DNA from: Micromonospora sp. WMMD1120 | Lineage (GTDB): Bacteria > Actinomycetota > Actinomycetes > Mycobacteriales > Micromonosporaceae | Length of the DNA stretch: 64,000 nucleotides | NCBI RefSeq assembly: GCF_029626235.1 | Contig: NZ_JARUBO010000005.1 | Location: 1,334,501-1,398,500, forward strand | Direction: 5' to 3' | Notes under the pieces: model-generated | The model's input: the letters and a program-made list of their open reading frames with translations, nothing else | The model's database searches: none | What the model was told of the DNA's origin: nothing | In this document: piece after piece, positions 24,232 to 32,468 of the stretch | How positions within the stretch are numbered: position 1 is the first letter of the stretch | How the letters are laid out: every line of letters begins with the position of its first letter | Translations under genes and position numbers: made by a program

Positions 24232-25846
24232 CGGTTACCTCCGTGCGGTCGGTCGGCGTCGCCGACCGGAGCTGGGTCTTGCGTACCTTGCCGATCGCCG
24301 AGTGCGGCAGGGCGTCGACGAACTCGACGGCGGTCGGGCACTTGAACCGGGCCAGGTTACGTGCGCAGTGGGCGAGCAGCTCCTCGCCGGTCACCGGCCG
24401 TCCCGGCGCCGGCACCACGTACGCCCGCACAGTCTCGCCGGTCCGGGGGTGCGGCACACCCAGTACCGCCGACTCGGCCACCCCGGGGTGCCCGGCGAGC
24501 ACCAGCTCGACCTCGTGCGGATAGACGTTGAACCCGTTGACCAGGATCAGCTCGCCGAGCCGGTCGACGAGGAACAGGTCGCCGTCGGCGTCGGCGTAGG
24601 CGATGTCGCCGGTGCCCCACCACCCGTCGGCGTCCGGGCCGCCCCGACCGTCGGGCCAGTAACCGGCGAAGAGGTGGGGACCACGTACGACGATCTGCCC
24701 CGGGTCGGTGCCCGGCGCCACGTCGGAGATGTCCAGCTCGTCCGGGTCGTCGTCGAGGGCTGCCACGCCGTCGCGCCACAGGTCCGCCCCGTCGGCGCCG
24801 ACCAGGCGCAGCCCCACGCCGGGCAGGGGCCGGCCGATCGAGCCGGGCGTGGCCACCCCGCCGACCAGTGTCGAGGTGAGCACCGGCGCGGTCTCGGTGA
24901 GGCCGTACCCGATGTGCACCCGGTGGCCGGTGACCTCGGTGAAGCGCGCCGCGACCGTGCGGTCGAGCGGCGCCGCGCCGCAGACCGCCACCCGCACCGA
25001 CGCGGTCGCCGCGCGGGCCGTGCCGGCGTCCGCCCAGGTCGCGAACATCGACGGTACGCCGACCAGCACCGTCACGCGGTGTCGGGCGATCTCGTGCAGC
25101 CCCGCTGTCGGGCCCGGCTCGTCCAGCAGCACGCCGGTGGCGCCGTGCCGCACGACCGCGCCGAGCCCCGAGTTGAGCCCGTACGCGTGGAACAGCGGCA
25201 ACGCGAGCAGGACGGTGTCCGCGGGCCCGACCACCGGCGGATCGATGGCCGCTACCTGGTCCTGGTTGGCGAGCAGCGCCCGGTGCGACAGCATCGCCCC
25301 CTTGGGCCGACCCTCGGTGCCCGAGGTGTAGAGCAGGACCGCGAGGTCGTCGCCGCCGCGGCGGGGGCGGGGTGCCGGTCCGGGGGCCTCGGCGGTCGGC
25401 GGCGCGGTGTACGTGGCGGTGAGCGCGGGCAGCTCGTCGGCGACGTCGGCGACCAGGCCCCGAACGCGATCGGTGGCGACGAGCAGCGAGGCGCCCGAGT
25501 CGGCCAGTAGGTGCCGCAGCTCCGGTGCGGTGAGGCCGGGGTTGACCGGCACGGCGACCAGCCCGGCGCGGAGGGCGCCGAACCAGGTGACCACGAAGTC
25601 GGGGGTGTTGGGCAGCGCGACGGCGACGCGGGGCGGGACGGCGCCGGGGTCGGTGGGCGGCGCGGCGACGGACAGGCCGCGTGCGGCGGCGTCGATCGCG
25701 GTGTCCAGTTCGGACCAGCTCAGCGTCTGGTCGCGCCAGTGCAGCGCGGCCCGGTCGGGACCGTCGAGGGCCGCCCGGCGGACCTGGTCGGCGAGGTTCG
25801 GCGCGGAGTCGGCCGTGGCGTCCTGCACGGTGATCGAGTCTGGCAC
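24221..25846 (-). CDS. Long-chain fatty-acid CoA ligase-like AMP-binding protein
   Basis: A protein of about 541 residues of the acyl-adenylate-forming superfamily. The P-loop motif is LLYTSGTEGRPKGAMLSH. Further core motifs are FHAYGLN, VAVCGAAPLD, HIGYGLTETAPV, WWGTGDIAYADADGDLF, VDRLGELILVNGFNVYP and the C-terminal catalytic Lys in HSAIGKVRKTQL. It should activate a carboxylic acid, probably fatty, to acyl-CoA. The start is uncertain: GTG 25846 (VPDSITVQDA) fits where homology begins, but there is no good ribosome site. The frame stays open 75 codons further upstream through a palindromic operator and is not coding-like there. It is followed in the same transcript by the glutaredoxin-like gene. 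Confidence 0.85.
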   Translation of the reverse strand: MPDSITVQDATADSAPNLADQVRRAALDGPDRAALHWRDQTLSWSELDTAIDAAARGLSVAAPPTDPGAVPPRVAVALPNTPDFVVTWFGALRAGLVAVPVNPGLTAPELRHLLADSGASLLVATDRVRGLVADVADELPALTATYTAPPTAEAPGPAPRPRRGGDDLAVLLYTSGTEGRPKGAMLSHRALLANQDQVAAIDPPVVGPADTVLLALPLFHAYGLNSGLGAVVRHGATGVLLDEPGPTAGLHEIARHRVTVLVGVPSMFATWADAGTARAATASVRVAVCGAAPLDRTVAARFTEVTGHRVHIGYGLTETAPVLTSTLVGGVATPGSIGRPLPGVGLRLVGADGADLWRDGVAALDDDPDELDISDVAPGTDPGQIVVRGPHLFAGYWPDGRGGPDADGWWGTGDIAYADADGDLFLVDRLGELILVNGFNVYPHEVELVLAGHPGVAESAVLGVPHPRTGETVRAYVVPAPGRPVTGEELLAHCARNLARFKCPTAVEFVDALPHSAIGKVRKTQLRSATPTDRTEVTDGN

Positions 25847-26417
25847 AGCGGACGGCGACAGGCCACGCCCGACGGGCCGGCCGCGGGACCGGCGACAGGC
25901 GGGCGCGATAGTCCCATTTATGGGACTGTCCCGTGTGTCATCGGTGATTCGACGGCGTCCTGCCGACGGGACGCGCGCCGTCCCTCCCGGACACTCCGGC
26001 CGGGCCCGCCCGAACACCGGAAACGGCCCGTGCACCGGGCCGGCGAGAGCCCCTCCGAGCAGGGAATCCATCCTGGATCACCGGGCCGACGGAAAGTCAA
26101 TCGCACACGACGGACAACCGGTCCGCCGCTGGCGCGGAGGAGCGGTAAATACTTCCGCCTTGTGTAACGGACTTGCCACGCGCGGGTGACGTTGGCCCTA
26201 TCATCACTCGGGTCGGGTCACCCCATTTGCCGTGAGTCGACACCCCTCAGCCCGAGGAGGCCCCCGTGCCTGTGAGCGCATTGGACCAGCACCTCCAGGG
26301 GAGTTGCCGCCCGCCGGCAAGCCCCGCGACCGTCCTGCCCGACCGAAGGCCCGGTCGGGCCGCCCTGACCAGACACAGACCGGCCGGTCCGGCGGTCGAC
26401 GGGACGGAGGCGACACG
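25847..26417. other. 571-base divergent intergenic region
   Basis: The left end holds the palindromic operator of the ligase gene. The right half holds a promoter-like TATCAT (26199-26204) and a 51-codon leader ORF that overlaps the bldN-like start. The stretch 25935-26160 shows nothing recognisable. Confidence 0.6.
25910..25932. promoter_or_regulatory. Palindromic operator cluster upstream of the acyl-CoA ligase gene
   Basis: AGTCCCATTTATGGGACT (25910-25927) is an 18-bp palindrome with a 2-base centre. GGGACTGTCCC (25922-25932) overlaps it as a second palindrome, giving three GGGAC-type half sites. It lies about 64 bases before the ligase start and contains the only AT-rich segment nearby, so it probably overlaps the promoter. 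Confidence 0.6.
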
Positions 26418-26421
26418 GTGA
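26266..26421 (+). CDS. Possible 51-residue leader peptide overlapping the bldN-like start
   Basis: GTG 26266 follows GAGGAGG (26254-26260) by 5 bases, one of the strongest ribosome sites in the window. The frame runs 51 codons (MPVSALDQHLQGSCRPP, then a basic, Pro/Arg-rich part) and stops at TGA 26419-26421. That stop overlaps the sigma-factor GTG at 26418 as GTGA. This is the geometry of translational coupling. I do not recognise the peptide, and the composition is only weakly coding-like. The alternative is a chance open frame with a spurious purine run. Confidence 0.45.
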   Translation: MPVSALDQHLQGSCRPPASPATVLPDRRPGRAALTRHRPAGPAVDGTEATR

Positions 26422-27371
26422 CCACCTTCGGATACGCGGAACGCCCGCTCGGCCTGACCGGCCAGCCGGCCCGCTCCCACGTCAACGAGCGGCCGGCGGC
26501 CCGCGCCCCACTCGACGACCAGCACGGCGCCGTCGTACGCGGTGACGGCGCGACCAGCCGGATCCGCAGCCGACCGCACCACAACGAGCCGCCGCCACGA
26601 CCCGCGGCGCCCGGCGCGAACGCGAAGTCGGCCGGTGGCCGGGTCGCCGTACCCCGGCCGGCCATGCCGGTGCAGGGTCGCCGGGTCAGCGACACGCCGG
26701 CGGTGACGGCCGAGCCGCCGGCGGCGGAGACGGCGGTGCTTCCGGCGGTGCCCGCGGCCGCCGCCACCGCCCCGACCGGGTTTCCGAGCCGCCCGGACCC
26801 GTCCGACCCGGCCACCGAGGTCTGGACGCTGATCGAGCGCGCCCAGGCCGGCGAGTCCGAGGCGTTCGGTCTGATCTACGACCGGTACGTGGACACCGTC
26901 TTCCGGTTCGTCTACTTCCGGGTCGGCAACCGCCAACTCGCCGAGGACCTCACCTCGGACACCTTCCTGCGCGCGCTCAAGCGGATCGGCAGCTTCACCT
27001 GGCAGGGCCGCGACCTCGGCGCCTGGCTGGTCACCATCGCCCGCAACCTGGTCGCGGACCACTTCAAGTCGGGTCGGTACCGGCTGGAGGTCACCACCGG
27101 GGACGTGCTCGACGCCGACCGGGAGGACCGGGGTCCGGAGGGCAGCCCGGAAGCGGCGGTGGTGGAGCACATCACCAACGTCGCCCTGCTCAGCGCCGTG
27201 AAGCAGCTCAACCCCGAGCAGCAGGAGTGCATAGTGCTCCGCTTCCTCCAGGGCTTCTCGGTCGCCGAGACGGCCCGCGCGATGGGCAAGAACGAGGGCG
27301 CCATCAAAGCTCTCCAGTACCGGGCCGTCCGCGCCCTGGCCCGACTCCTGCCCGACGGCTTCCAGCCGTAG
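26418..27371 (+). CDS. bldN: ECF RNA polymerase sigma factor, BldN-like
   Basis: A 317-residue sigma factor. Residues 1-135 are a Pro/Ala/Arg-rich extension without structure. Region 2 follows (ESEAFGLIYDRYVDTVFRFV, RQLAEDLTSDTFLRALKRIG, FTWQGRDLGAWLVTIARNLV) and then region 4 (QLNPEQQECIVLRFLQGFSV, ETARAMGKNEGAIKALQYRA). A long N-terminal extension and a DUF5667 anti-sigma gene next door are the hallmarks of Streptomyces BldN, which is made as a pro-protein and controls aerial hyphae, chaplins and rodlins. The developmental role here is inference. GTG 26418 has GGGACGGAGG 7 bases upstream. The leader ORF overlaps this start. Confidence 0.8.
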   Translation: MTTFGYAERPLGLTGQPARSHVNERPAARAPLDDQHGAVVRGDGATSRIRSRPHHNEPPPRPAAPGANAKSAGGRVAVPRPAMPVQGRRVSDTPAVTAEPPAAETAVLPAVPAAAATAPTGFPSRPDPSDPATEVWTLIERAQAGESEAFGLIYDRYVDTVFRFVYFRVGNRQLAEDLTSDTFLRALKRIGSFTWQGRDLGAWLVTIARNLVADHFKSGRYRLEVTTGDVLDADREDRGPEGSPEAAVVEHITNVALLSAVKQLNPEQQECIVLRFLQGFSVAETARAMGKNEGAIKALQYRAVRALARLLPDGFQP

Positions 27372-27474
27372 ATTGTTACGGCGAGCCGACGGCGTCGATC
27401 GATGTCCGCGCAGCTCAGGGCCGGCCTCGCCCGGTGACGACGATCACTTTCCGTAATTTCGGCTCCGCCCGGCC

Positions 27475-27503
27475 CGTAACCCGTGCCCGGCCCGCCGCGT
27501 TTC
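27475..27503 (+). promoter_or_regulatory. Possible sigma-BldN-type promoter of rsbN
   Basis: CGTAAC (27475-27480) and CGTTTC (27498-27503) are 17 bases apart. The BldN consensus, as I recall it, is CGTAAC-N16-CGTTGA or similar. rsbN is a BldN target in Streptomyces venezuelae. The -10 matches only partly. Confidence 0.45.
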
Positions 27504-27557
27504 TCCGGGTGCGACCGGTGGTTTCCCGGCCGTGACCAGCGAGAGGAGGTGCCTGCG

Positions 27558-28427
27558 GTGGACGACATCCTCTTCTCCCGTCGGCGCGCCGAGCGCTTCG
27601 CGCAGCTTCTCGACGAGGCCAACGGCGCTCGGCGACACCACGTGCGCTCCCGGGTAGACGGACAACTCGCGCCACTCGTCGCTGTCGGGCAGCGGCTCAG
27701 CGTCGACCCACCGGCAGTCGAGGTGAACCAGGAGTTCCGCACCGGCCTGCGGGCGATGCTGCTCGCCACCGCCGAGCGGGAAGGGCTGGGCAACCCACCG
27801 GCGGCCGCCACCGAACCGGCCGCCACGACCAACCGTGGTCGGCTGCTGCCGGCGGTCACCGCCCGACGGGCCCGCGCCCGAGGCGCGATAGTGGTCGGCA
27901 TCGCGGCCGGCGCCATCGCCGTCTCGGGGATCTCCGCCGCCAGCGAGAACGCGGTGCCCGGCGACGCGCTCTACGGCATGAAGCGCTCGACCGAACGGGC
28001 GCAGCTCGCCCTGGCCAGCTCGGACATCAGCCGTGGCCAACTCTTCCTCGACTTCGCCCGAACCAGGCTCGGCGAAGCCGCCAAGTTGCGCGGTGACCGG
28101 GTCGGTTACAGCGCCGTCCTCGACGACATGGACGCCGACACCCGGCAGGGCGTACGCCTGCTCGCCTCCGCCGCGGTGCAGCAGGCCCAGCCGGGCAGCC
28201 TGGACACGCTCAACGCCTTCGTGGCGAGCCAGCGCCGGGCGGTGAGCGGCCTGCTCGACGGGAGCACCCGCGCCGAACGGGAACGCACCCAGCGGTCGCT
28301 GCTGCTGCTGGAGAGCATCCGGCACCGGTCGGACGCCCTGCGCGCGGCGATCACCTGCGGTCTGCCGGTGCCCAGCGCCAGCGACGCCCTCGGCCCGAAT
28401 CCGAGCACCTGCCCCGGGTCGCGCTGA
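27558..28427 (+). CDS. rsbN: DUF5667 anti-sigma factor, RsbN-like
   Basis: A 289-residue single-pass membrane protein. The N-terminal cytoplasmic part (DDILFSRRRAERFAQLLDEA, LAPLVAVGQRL, EFRTGLRAMLLATAEREGLG) is the segment that would bind the sigma factor. A membrane segment lies at about 110-128 (IVVGIAAGAIAVSGIS). The outer part is the DUF5667 domain (AVPGDALYGMKRSTERAQLA, FLDFARTRLGEAAKLRG). GTG 27558 has GAGAGGAGGT 7 bases upstream. It follows the sigma gene by 186 bases, and its own promoter may be read by that sigma factor, which would form a feedback loop as described for Streptomyces. Confidence 0.82.
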   Translation: MDDILFSRRRAERFAQLLDEANGARRHHVRSRVDGQLAPLVAVGQRLSVDPPAVEVNQEFRTGLRAMLLATAEREGLGNPPAAATEPAATTNRGRLLPAVTARRARARGAIVVGIAAGAIAVSGISAASENAVPGDALYGMKRSTERAQLALASSDISRGQLFLDFARTRLGEAAKLRGDRVGYSAVLDDMDADTRQGVRLLASAAVQQAQPGSLDTLNAFVASQRRAVSGLLDGSTRAERERTQRSLLLLESIRHRSDALRAAITCGLPVPSASDALGPNPSTCPGSR

Positions 28428-28551
28428 CCGCCGCCCTATACCGCACGCCCGGCCGGCCGCGCCGCAGTTCACACTGTGCCCGGCCGGTCGACCGTTTCCG
28501 GCGGCTACCCTCGCGGGAGGCAGTTGTCGTACCGGTGAGGAAGGGAATCGT

Positions 28552-29421
28552 GTGGCGCGTAGCCGTAAGGTGACGGTCAGCACCGACGCCGAGGGGCACA
28601 CCGCCGGCTGGGCGGAGACCGACCTGGCCCCGGTCGGCGCGCCCGATCCGACCGCCGCCGCCTTCTTCGACGTGGACAACACGATGATGCAGGGCGCCTC
28701 GATCTACTGGTTCGCCCGGGGTCTCGCCTCCCGCAACTACTTCACCAGCGCCGACCTGGCCCGGTTCGCCTGGCAGCAGCTCCGCTTCCGGCTGTTGGCC
28801 CGGGAGCACGCCGGTGACATGTCGCTGGCGAAGGAGGCCGCGCTGGCCTTCGTGAAGGGCTGGCGGGTCGACGAGGTGGAGAGCCTCGCCGAGGAGATCT
28901 TCGACGAGATGATGGCCCCCCGGATCTGGGCCGGCACCCACCAGCTCGCCCAGCGTCACCTGGCGGCCGGTCAGCGGGTCTGGCTGGTCAGCGCCGCCCC
29001 GGTGGAGCTCGGCCGGGTGATCGCCGCCCGGCTCGGCCTGACCGGCGCCATCGGCACGGTGGCCGAGGTCTGCGACGGGGCGTACACCGGGCGGTTGGTG
29101 GGTGACCTGATGCACGGGCCGGCCAAGGCCGAGGCGGTGACCCAGCTCGCCGCCGTGGAAGGGCTCGACCTGAGCCGCTGCGCCGCGTACAGCGACTCGG
29201 CGAACGACCTGCCGCTGCTCTCCGCCGTGGGACGGGCGGTGGCGGTCAACCCGGACGGCACCCTGCTGCGGCAGGCCCGCCAGCACCGCTGGGAGGTGCG
29301 CGACTTCCGCACCGGGCGGCGGGCCGTGCGGATCGCCGTACCGTCGACGGCGGCGGCCGGGCTGGTCGTCGGCGCGGTCACCGCCGGCCTGGCCCTCCAG
29401 CGTCGTCGTCGCGCCGGCTGA
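28552..29421 (+). CDS. HAD-IB family phosphatase (SerB-like) with C-terminal membrane segment
   Basis: A 289-residue protein. The HAD motif I is AAFFDVDNTMMQGAS (DVDNT), motif II is LVSAAPVELG, and motif III/IV comprises HGPAKAEAV and AYSDSANDLPLL. These place it in the HAD-IB group with phosphoserine-phosphatase-like and CicA-like enzymes. Residues 262-283 (PSTAAAGLVVGAVTAGLALQ) look like a membrane anchor followed by RRRR. The substrate is not known; the mycobacterial neighbour SerB1 (Rv0505c, from memory) is the best parallel. GTG 28552 follows GAGGAAGGG. It converges with the acyltransferase gene, 3 bases away. Confidence 0.82.
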   Translation: MARSRKVTVSTDAEGHTAGWAETDLAPVGAPDPTAAAFFDVDNTMMQGASIYWFARGLASRNYFTSADLARFAWQQLRFRLLAREHAGDMSLAKEAALAFVKGWRVDEVESLAEEIFDEMMAPRIWAGTHQLAQRHLAAGQRVWLVSAAPVELGRVIAARLGLTGAIGTVAEVCDGAYTGRLVGDLMHGPAKAEAVTQLAAVEGLDLSRCAAYSDSANDLPLLSAVGRAVAVNPDGTLLRQARQHRWEVRDFRTGRRAVRIAVPSTAAAGLVVGAVTAGLALQRRRRAG

Positions 29422-29424
29422 GGG

Positions 29425-30492
29425 TCAGGGACCGAACGGGTCGGGTCGTCGTTCCAGCAGCGTGTGCAGGGTCTGCTGGATGGTCTCCCGCACCTGGTCG
29501 GCGAGGTTGAAGACGACCAGCGGGTCGTCCGCCGAGTCGGTCAGGTGGGCGGTGGGGATCGGCGGGCAGAACTCGATGAGCCACTTGCTCGGCAGCGGCA
29601 CCATGCCCAGCGGGCCGAGCCACGGGAACGTCGGCGTGACCGGGAAGTAGGGCAGCTTGAGCAGCCGGGCCAGCGGCTTGATGTCAGCGAGCATCGGGTA
29701 GATCTCCTCGCCACCCACTATCGCGACCGGCACGATCGGGGTGCCGGTGCGCAGCGCCGCCGAGACGAAGCCGCCCCGCCCGAACCGCTGGAGCTTGTAT
29801 CTGTCGGCGTAGAGCTTGCCGATGCCCTTGAAGCCCTCCGGGAACACCCCGACCAGGTCACCGCCGCCGAGCAGCCGCTCCGCGTCCGGGTTGCAGGCAA
29901 CGGTGCCGCCGGTCTTGCGGGCCAACTCGGAGACGACAGGCATCCGGAAGACCAGGTCCGCGCCGAGCAGCCGCAGGTAGCGGTGTGTGGGGTGCTTGTC
30001 GTGCAGCGCCGCCGAGAGGATCAGCGCGTCCAGCGCCACCGTCCCGGAGTGGTTACCCACGACCAGGGCGGGCCCGTCGACGGGAACGTGCTCCACGCCG
30101 CTGACCTCGGTGCGGAACCAGTCCCGGTAGAGCCTGCGCAGCAGGGGGTGGAAGACCGCGTCGGTCAGGTCCGGGTCGAAGCCGAACTCGTCGACCTCGT
30201 AGTCGCCCGCGAGCCGCCGGCGCAGGAACGCCAGCCCGCTCGCGACCCTGCGGTCCCACTGGTCGCCCGGACGGTCCGGCACCGCCGGCTCGGTGCCGCC
30301 TGTCGGCGCGGCGTGGGATTCGCCGGCCGGCGTCGGCGCGGCGTCGGACTCGGCCACCGGCGTCGGCGCGGCCTGCGCGGCGGGTCGGTGTCCGTTGCGC
30401 CGCGCCGGCTCCGGGGTCGACTCAGGCCCCTGCTGGGGTACGCCGAACCGCCCGACCCACTGCGGGTCGCGCCCCTCCACCGGCCCGGTCAC
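29425..30492 (-). CDS. Lysophospholipid/glycerol-3-phosphate acyltransferase (PlsC-like)
   Basis: A 355-residue protein. Residues 1-80 are low-complexity (Pro/Ala/Glu). The acyltransferase core follows: ALVVGNHSGTVALDALIL carries the catalytic His and Asp, here spaced HX6D rather than the textbook HX4D, as in a subgroup of actinobacterial enzymes. Then come RLLGADLVFRMP, VGVFPEGFKG (FPEG substrate motif) and PIVPVAIVGGEE. It should transfer acyl chains to a lysolipid at the membrane. Its start overlaps the epimerase stop (ATGA), so the two form an operon. The same pair (Rv0501-Rv0502) exists in M. tuberculosis, as I recall. Confidence 0.84.
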   Translation of the reverse strand: MTGPVEGRDPQWVGRFGVPQQGPESTPEPARRNGHRPAAQAAPTPVAESDAAPTPAGESHAAPTGGTEPAVPDRPGDQWDRRVASGLAFLRRRLAGDYEVDEFGFDPDLTDAVFHPLLRRLYRDWFRTEVSGVEHVPVDGPALVVGNHSGTVALDALILSAALHDKHPTHRYLRLLGADLVFRMPVVSELARKTGGTVACNPDAERLLGGGDLVGVFPEGFKGIGKLYADRYKLQRFGRGGFVSAALRTGTPIVPVAIVGGEEIYPMLADIKPLARLLKLPYFPVTPTFPWLGPLGMVPLPSKWLIEFCPPIPTAHLTDSADDPLVVFNLADQVRETIQQTLHTLLERRPDPFGP

Positions 30493-31565
30493 GAGGAACG
30501 CTCCCGGACGGCGGCGCGGACCTGTCGGATTCCGTCGAGGACGAGCTGCTCGGCGGCGGCCAACTGGTCCCGGGTGACCACCGCCCCGCCGTGGTGGGCC
30601 TTGATGAAGTCCTCGAACGCCTCGGCGGTGGAGCGCGGGGTGAAGCCGTACTCCTGCGCGAGCCGGCTGGTGTCGACCACCCGGCCGTGCACGAACAGGT
30701 CGACCTGGTCCAGGCCGTAGCGGCCGAAGCCCATGGTGCGGGCCAGCGCCGCGGCGCCGGAGAGGCCCGGCTCGAACACCGGCACCGCCACCCGGCCGGC
30801 GCGCCGGATCGCCTGGGACAGCGACAGCACCCCGGGGCCGGCGACGTTGTAGGTGCCCGGATGGTCCTCCACGATCGAGCGGTGCAGCACCTCCAGCGCG
30901 TCGTCGAAGTGCAGGAACTGGAGGCGGGGGTCCCGGCCGAACACTGTCGGCACGAACGGTTGCGAGAAGTAGCGGGTCAACGTGGTGTCGGCCGTCGAGC
31001 CGATGAACGGGGCGAAGCGCAGCACCGTGGCGGTGACGTCGGGTCGGCGGCGACGGAAGCCCCGGACATACCCCTCCAGGTCGAGGATGTCGCGGCCGAA
31101 ACCGCCGCGCGGCACCTCGCGGGGCTCGGTCTCCTCGGTGAAGACCGCCGGGTCCCGGAACGACACCCCGTACGCGGCTGTGGACGAGCGGACCACGAGC
31201 TTGCGCAGCCGGGGCGCGCGCTGGCAGGCGGCGAGCATCTGCATGCTGCCGATGACGTTCTGGTCCTTCATCGCGGACCGGCCACCGTGCTGCGGGTCGG
31301 GGGCGGTGACCAGCGCGAGGTGCACCACCGCGTCGACGTCCAGGTCGGCGAGGAGGCCACCGAGCGAACCGCTGTCGACGCGGAGCCTCTCGACGCGGTC
31401 GAGGAGGTCGGTGAACTCGGCACCGGAGTCGGGCGCGTCCACCCCGATGACCCGCTCGATGCGCGGGTCGGCGGCCAGCCGGGCCGCCACGTGGGCGCCC
31501 AGGTATCGACCGATCCCGGTGACGACGACAACCCCCGGAGCACCTGGGGTGCCACCGGGGGTCAT
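30489..31565 (-). CDS. NAD-dependent epimerase/dehydratase (extended SDR, GalE-like)
   Basis: A protein of about 358 residues. The nucleotide-binding motif is VVVTGIGRYLGAHVAARL, with an altered GxGxxxG spacing. VVHLALVTAP gives the NAD contact and VRSSTAAYGVSF the catalytic region; the canonical YxxxK is not obvious (AAYGV is followed by no Lys at +4), so catalysis could be altered. LRFAPFIGST, FLHFDDALEVL and YNVAGPGVLS are typical of the family. ATG 31565 or GTG 31574 could be the start. It is co-transcribed with the acyltransferase. A role in cell-envelope sugar or lipid metabolism is inference. Confidence 0.8.
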   Translation of the reverse strand: MTPGGTPGAPGVVVVTGIGRYLGAHVAARLAADPRIERVIGVDAPDSGAEFTDLLDRVERLRVDSGSLGGLLADLDVDAVVHLALVTAPDPQHGGRSAMKDQNVIGSMQMLAACQRAPRLRKLVVRSSTAAYGVSFRDPAVFTEETEPREVPRGGFGRDILDLEGYVRGFRRRRPDVTATVLRFAPFIGSTADTTLTRYFSQPFVPTVFGRDPRLQFLHFDDALEVLHRSIVEDHPGTYNVAGPGVLSLSQAIRRAGRVAVPVFEPGLSGAAALARTMGFGRYGLDQVDLFVHGRVVDTSRLAQEYGFTPRSTAEAFEDFIKAHHGGAVVTRDQLAAAEQLVLDGIRQVRAAVRERSS

Positions 31566-31680
31566 CTGACGCACCTACCCCGGCAGGGCGGATCGAGCCG
31601 GGACGACCACGGCCTGATCACCTGAGCCTCCGGAGATCGACTGTTGGGCAAGTGACGCCGGGCCGGGTGAGCCGGGGGTA

Positions 31681-31703
31681 CGCCGGCGCAGCATGCGCCG
31701 GCG
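31681..31703 (-). terminator. Hairpin terminator after bS22 gene
   Basis: CGCCGGCGCA and TGCGCCGGCG pair perfectly over 10 bp with a 3-base loop, 27-49 bases downstream of the bS22 stop. Confidence 0.65.
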
Positions 31704-31729
31704 GCCTGCCCGTCAGTGCCCGGCCGCGA

Positions 31730-31831
31730 TCACTTGCCGAGACGGCGACGCTGGACGCGGGTCTTGCGCAGCAGCTTGCGGTGCTTCTTCTTAGCCATGC
31801 GCTTACGGCGCTTCTTGACCACCGAGCCCAT
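31730..31831 (-). CDS. Ribosomal protein bS22 (33 residues, AURKAIP1/COX24 type)
   Basis: A 33-residue, extremely basic protein: [20 protein letters not shown] followed by [13 protein letters not shown]. It is nearly identical to the small-subunit protein bS22 seen in mycobacterial ribosome structures (recalled sequence MGSVIKKRRKRM...). It would bind 16S rRNA in the small subunit. GAAAGG lies about 6 bases before the ATG. It sits between the epimerase and the HTH gene exactly as Rv0500B lies between Rv0501 and Rv0500A. Such genes are often missed because of their size. Confidence 0.93.
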   Translation of the reverse strand: MGSVVKKRRKRMAKKKHRKLLRKTRVQRRRLGK

Positions 31832-32045
31832 ACGACAGCCTTTCGATACAACGTGCGGGGCGGACCGGATGACACCACGCAGGTGGCGACGGCGACCGCA
31901 TGCGGACAACGGACCGGACCAGTCTGGGCGGCAGGGCGCACCGGCGGGGTCTCGGTCGGGGTCCAGGGTAGCCGCAGGGCGTCAACCGGACCAACGCGCC
32001 CCCGTCGATGGTGGTCAGCGGGCGCTCGGAGGGCGGCGCTGTAGC

Positions 32046-32255
32046 TCAGGCGGTCTCCTGGAAAGCACCACGGAGATATTCGTGCACCGCGTGCTCGGGC
32101 ACCCGGAATGACCGGCCCACCCGCACAGCGGTGAGCTCACCGCTGTGCACGAGGCGATAGACGGTCATCTTCGACACCCGCATGACCGTCGCCACTTCCG
32201 CGACGGTAAGGAACTTGACCTCCGACAGCCGCCCGTCGGACTGTGACCCGGCCAT
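32046..32255 (-). CDS. Small excisionase/MerR-type HTH protein, BdtA-like
   Basis: A 69-residue protein made almost wholly of a winged-helix domain of the excisionase/BldC type: FLTVAEVATVMRVSKMTVYR, then LVHSGELTAVRVGRSFRVPE and AVHEYLRGAF. It matches the mycobacterial Rv0500A and, from memory, the Streptomyces BldD target BdtA (SCO3328), which lies near bldN there too. It probably binds DNA cooperatively. It is upstream of and in line with bS22. I could not find a convincing BldD box in the 213 bases before it. Confidence 0.85.
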   Translation of the reverse strand: MAGSQSDGRLSEVKFLTVAEVATVMRVSKMTVYRLVHSGELTAVRVGRSFRVPEHAVHEYLRGAFQETA

Positions 32256-32468
32256 GGCTCACCGACCCATCCCATGCCCGGCGCGTGCCAACCCGACGGA
32301 TGCTCCGGGTCGGGCCGGCGACGCGCGTGTTATCAGTACGGTAGCGGGGCGGTTGTGACCGGCGCGATCCCTTCGTACAACTGATCATGTTTCGACGCCG
32401 GGTTCACCCGATCCGCGCTCCCGGTATCGGCCCGACCGGCACCCCCGTCCGGTTTCTCCCACGGCCTC

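Noticed and set aside
26072..26417. BldD operator upstream of the bldN-like gene
   Set aside because: I found no convincing match to the BldD consensus here or before the BdtA-like gene (32256-32468).
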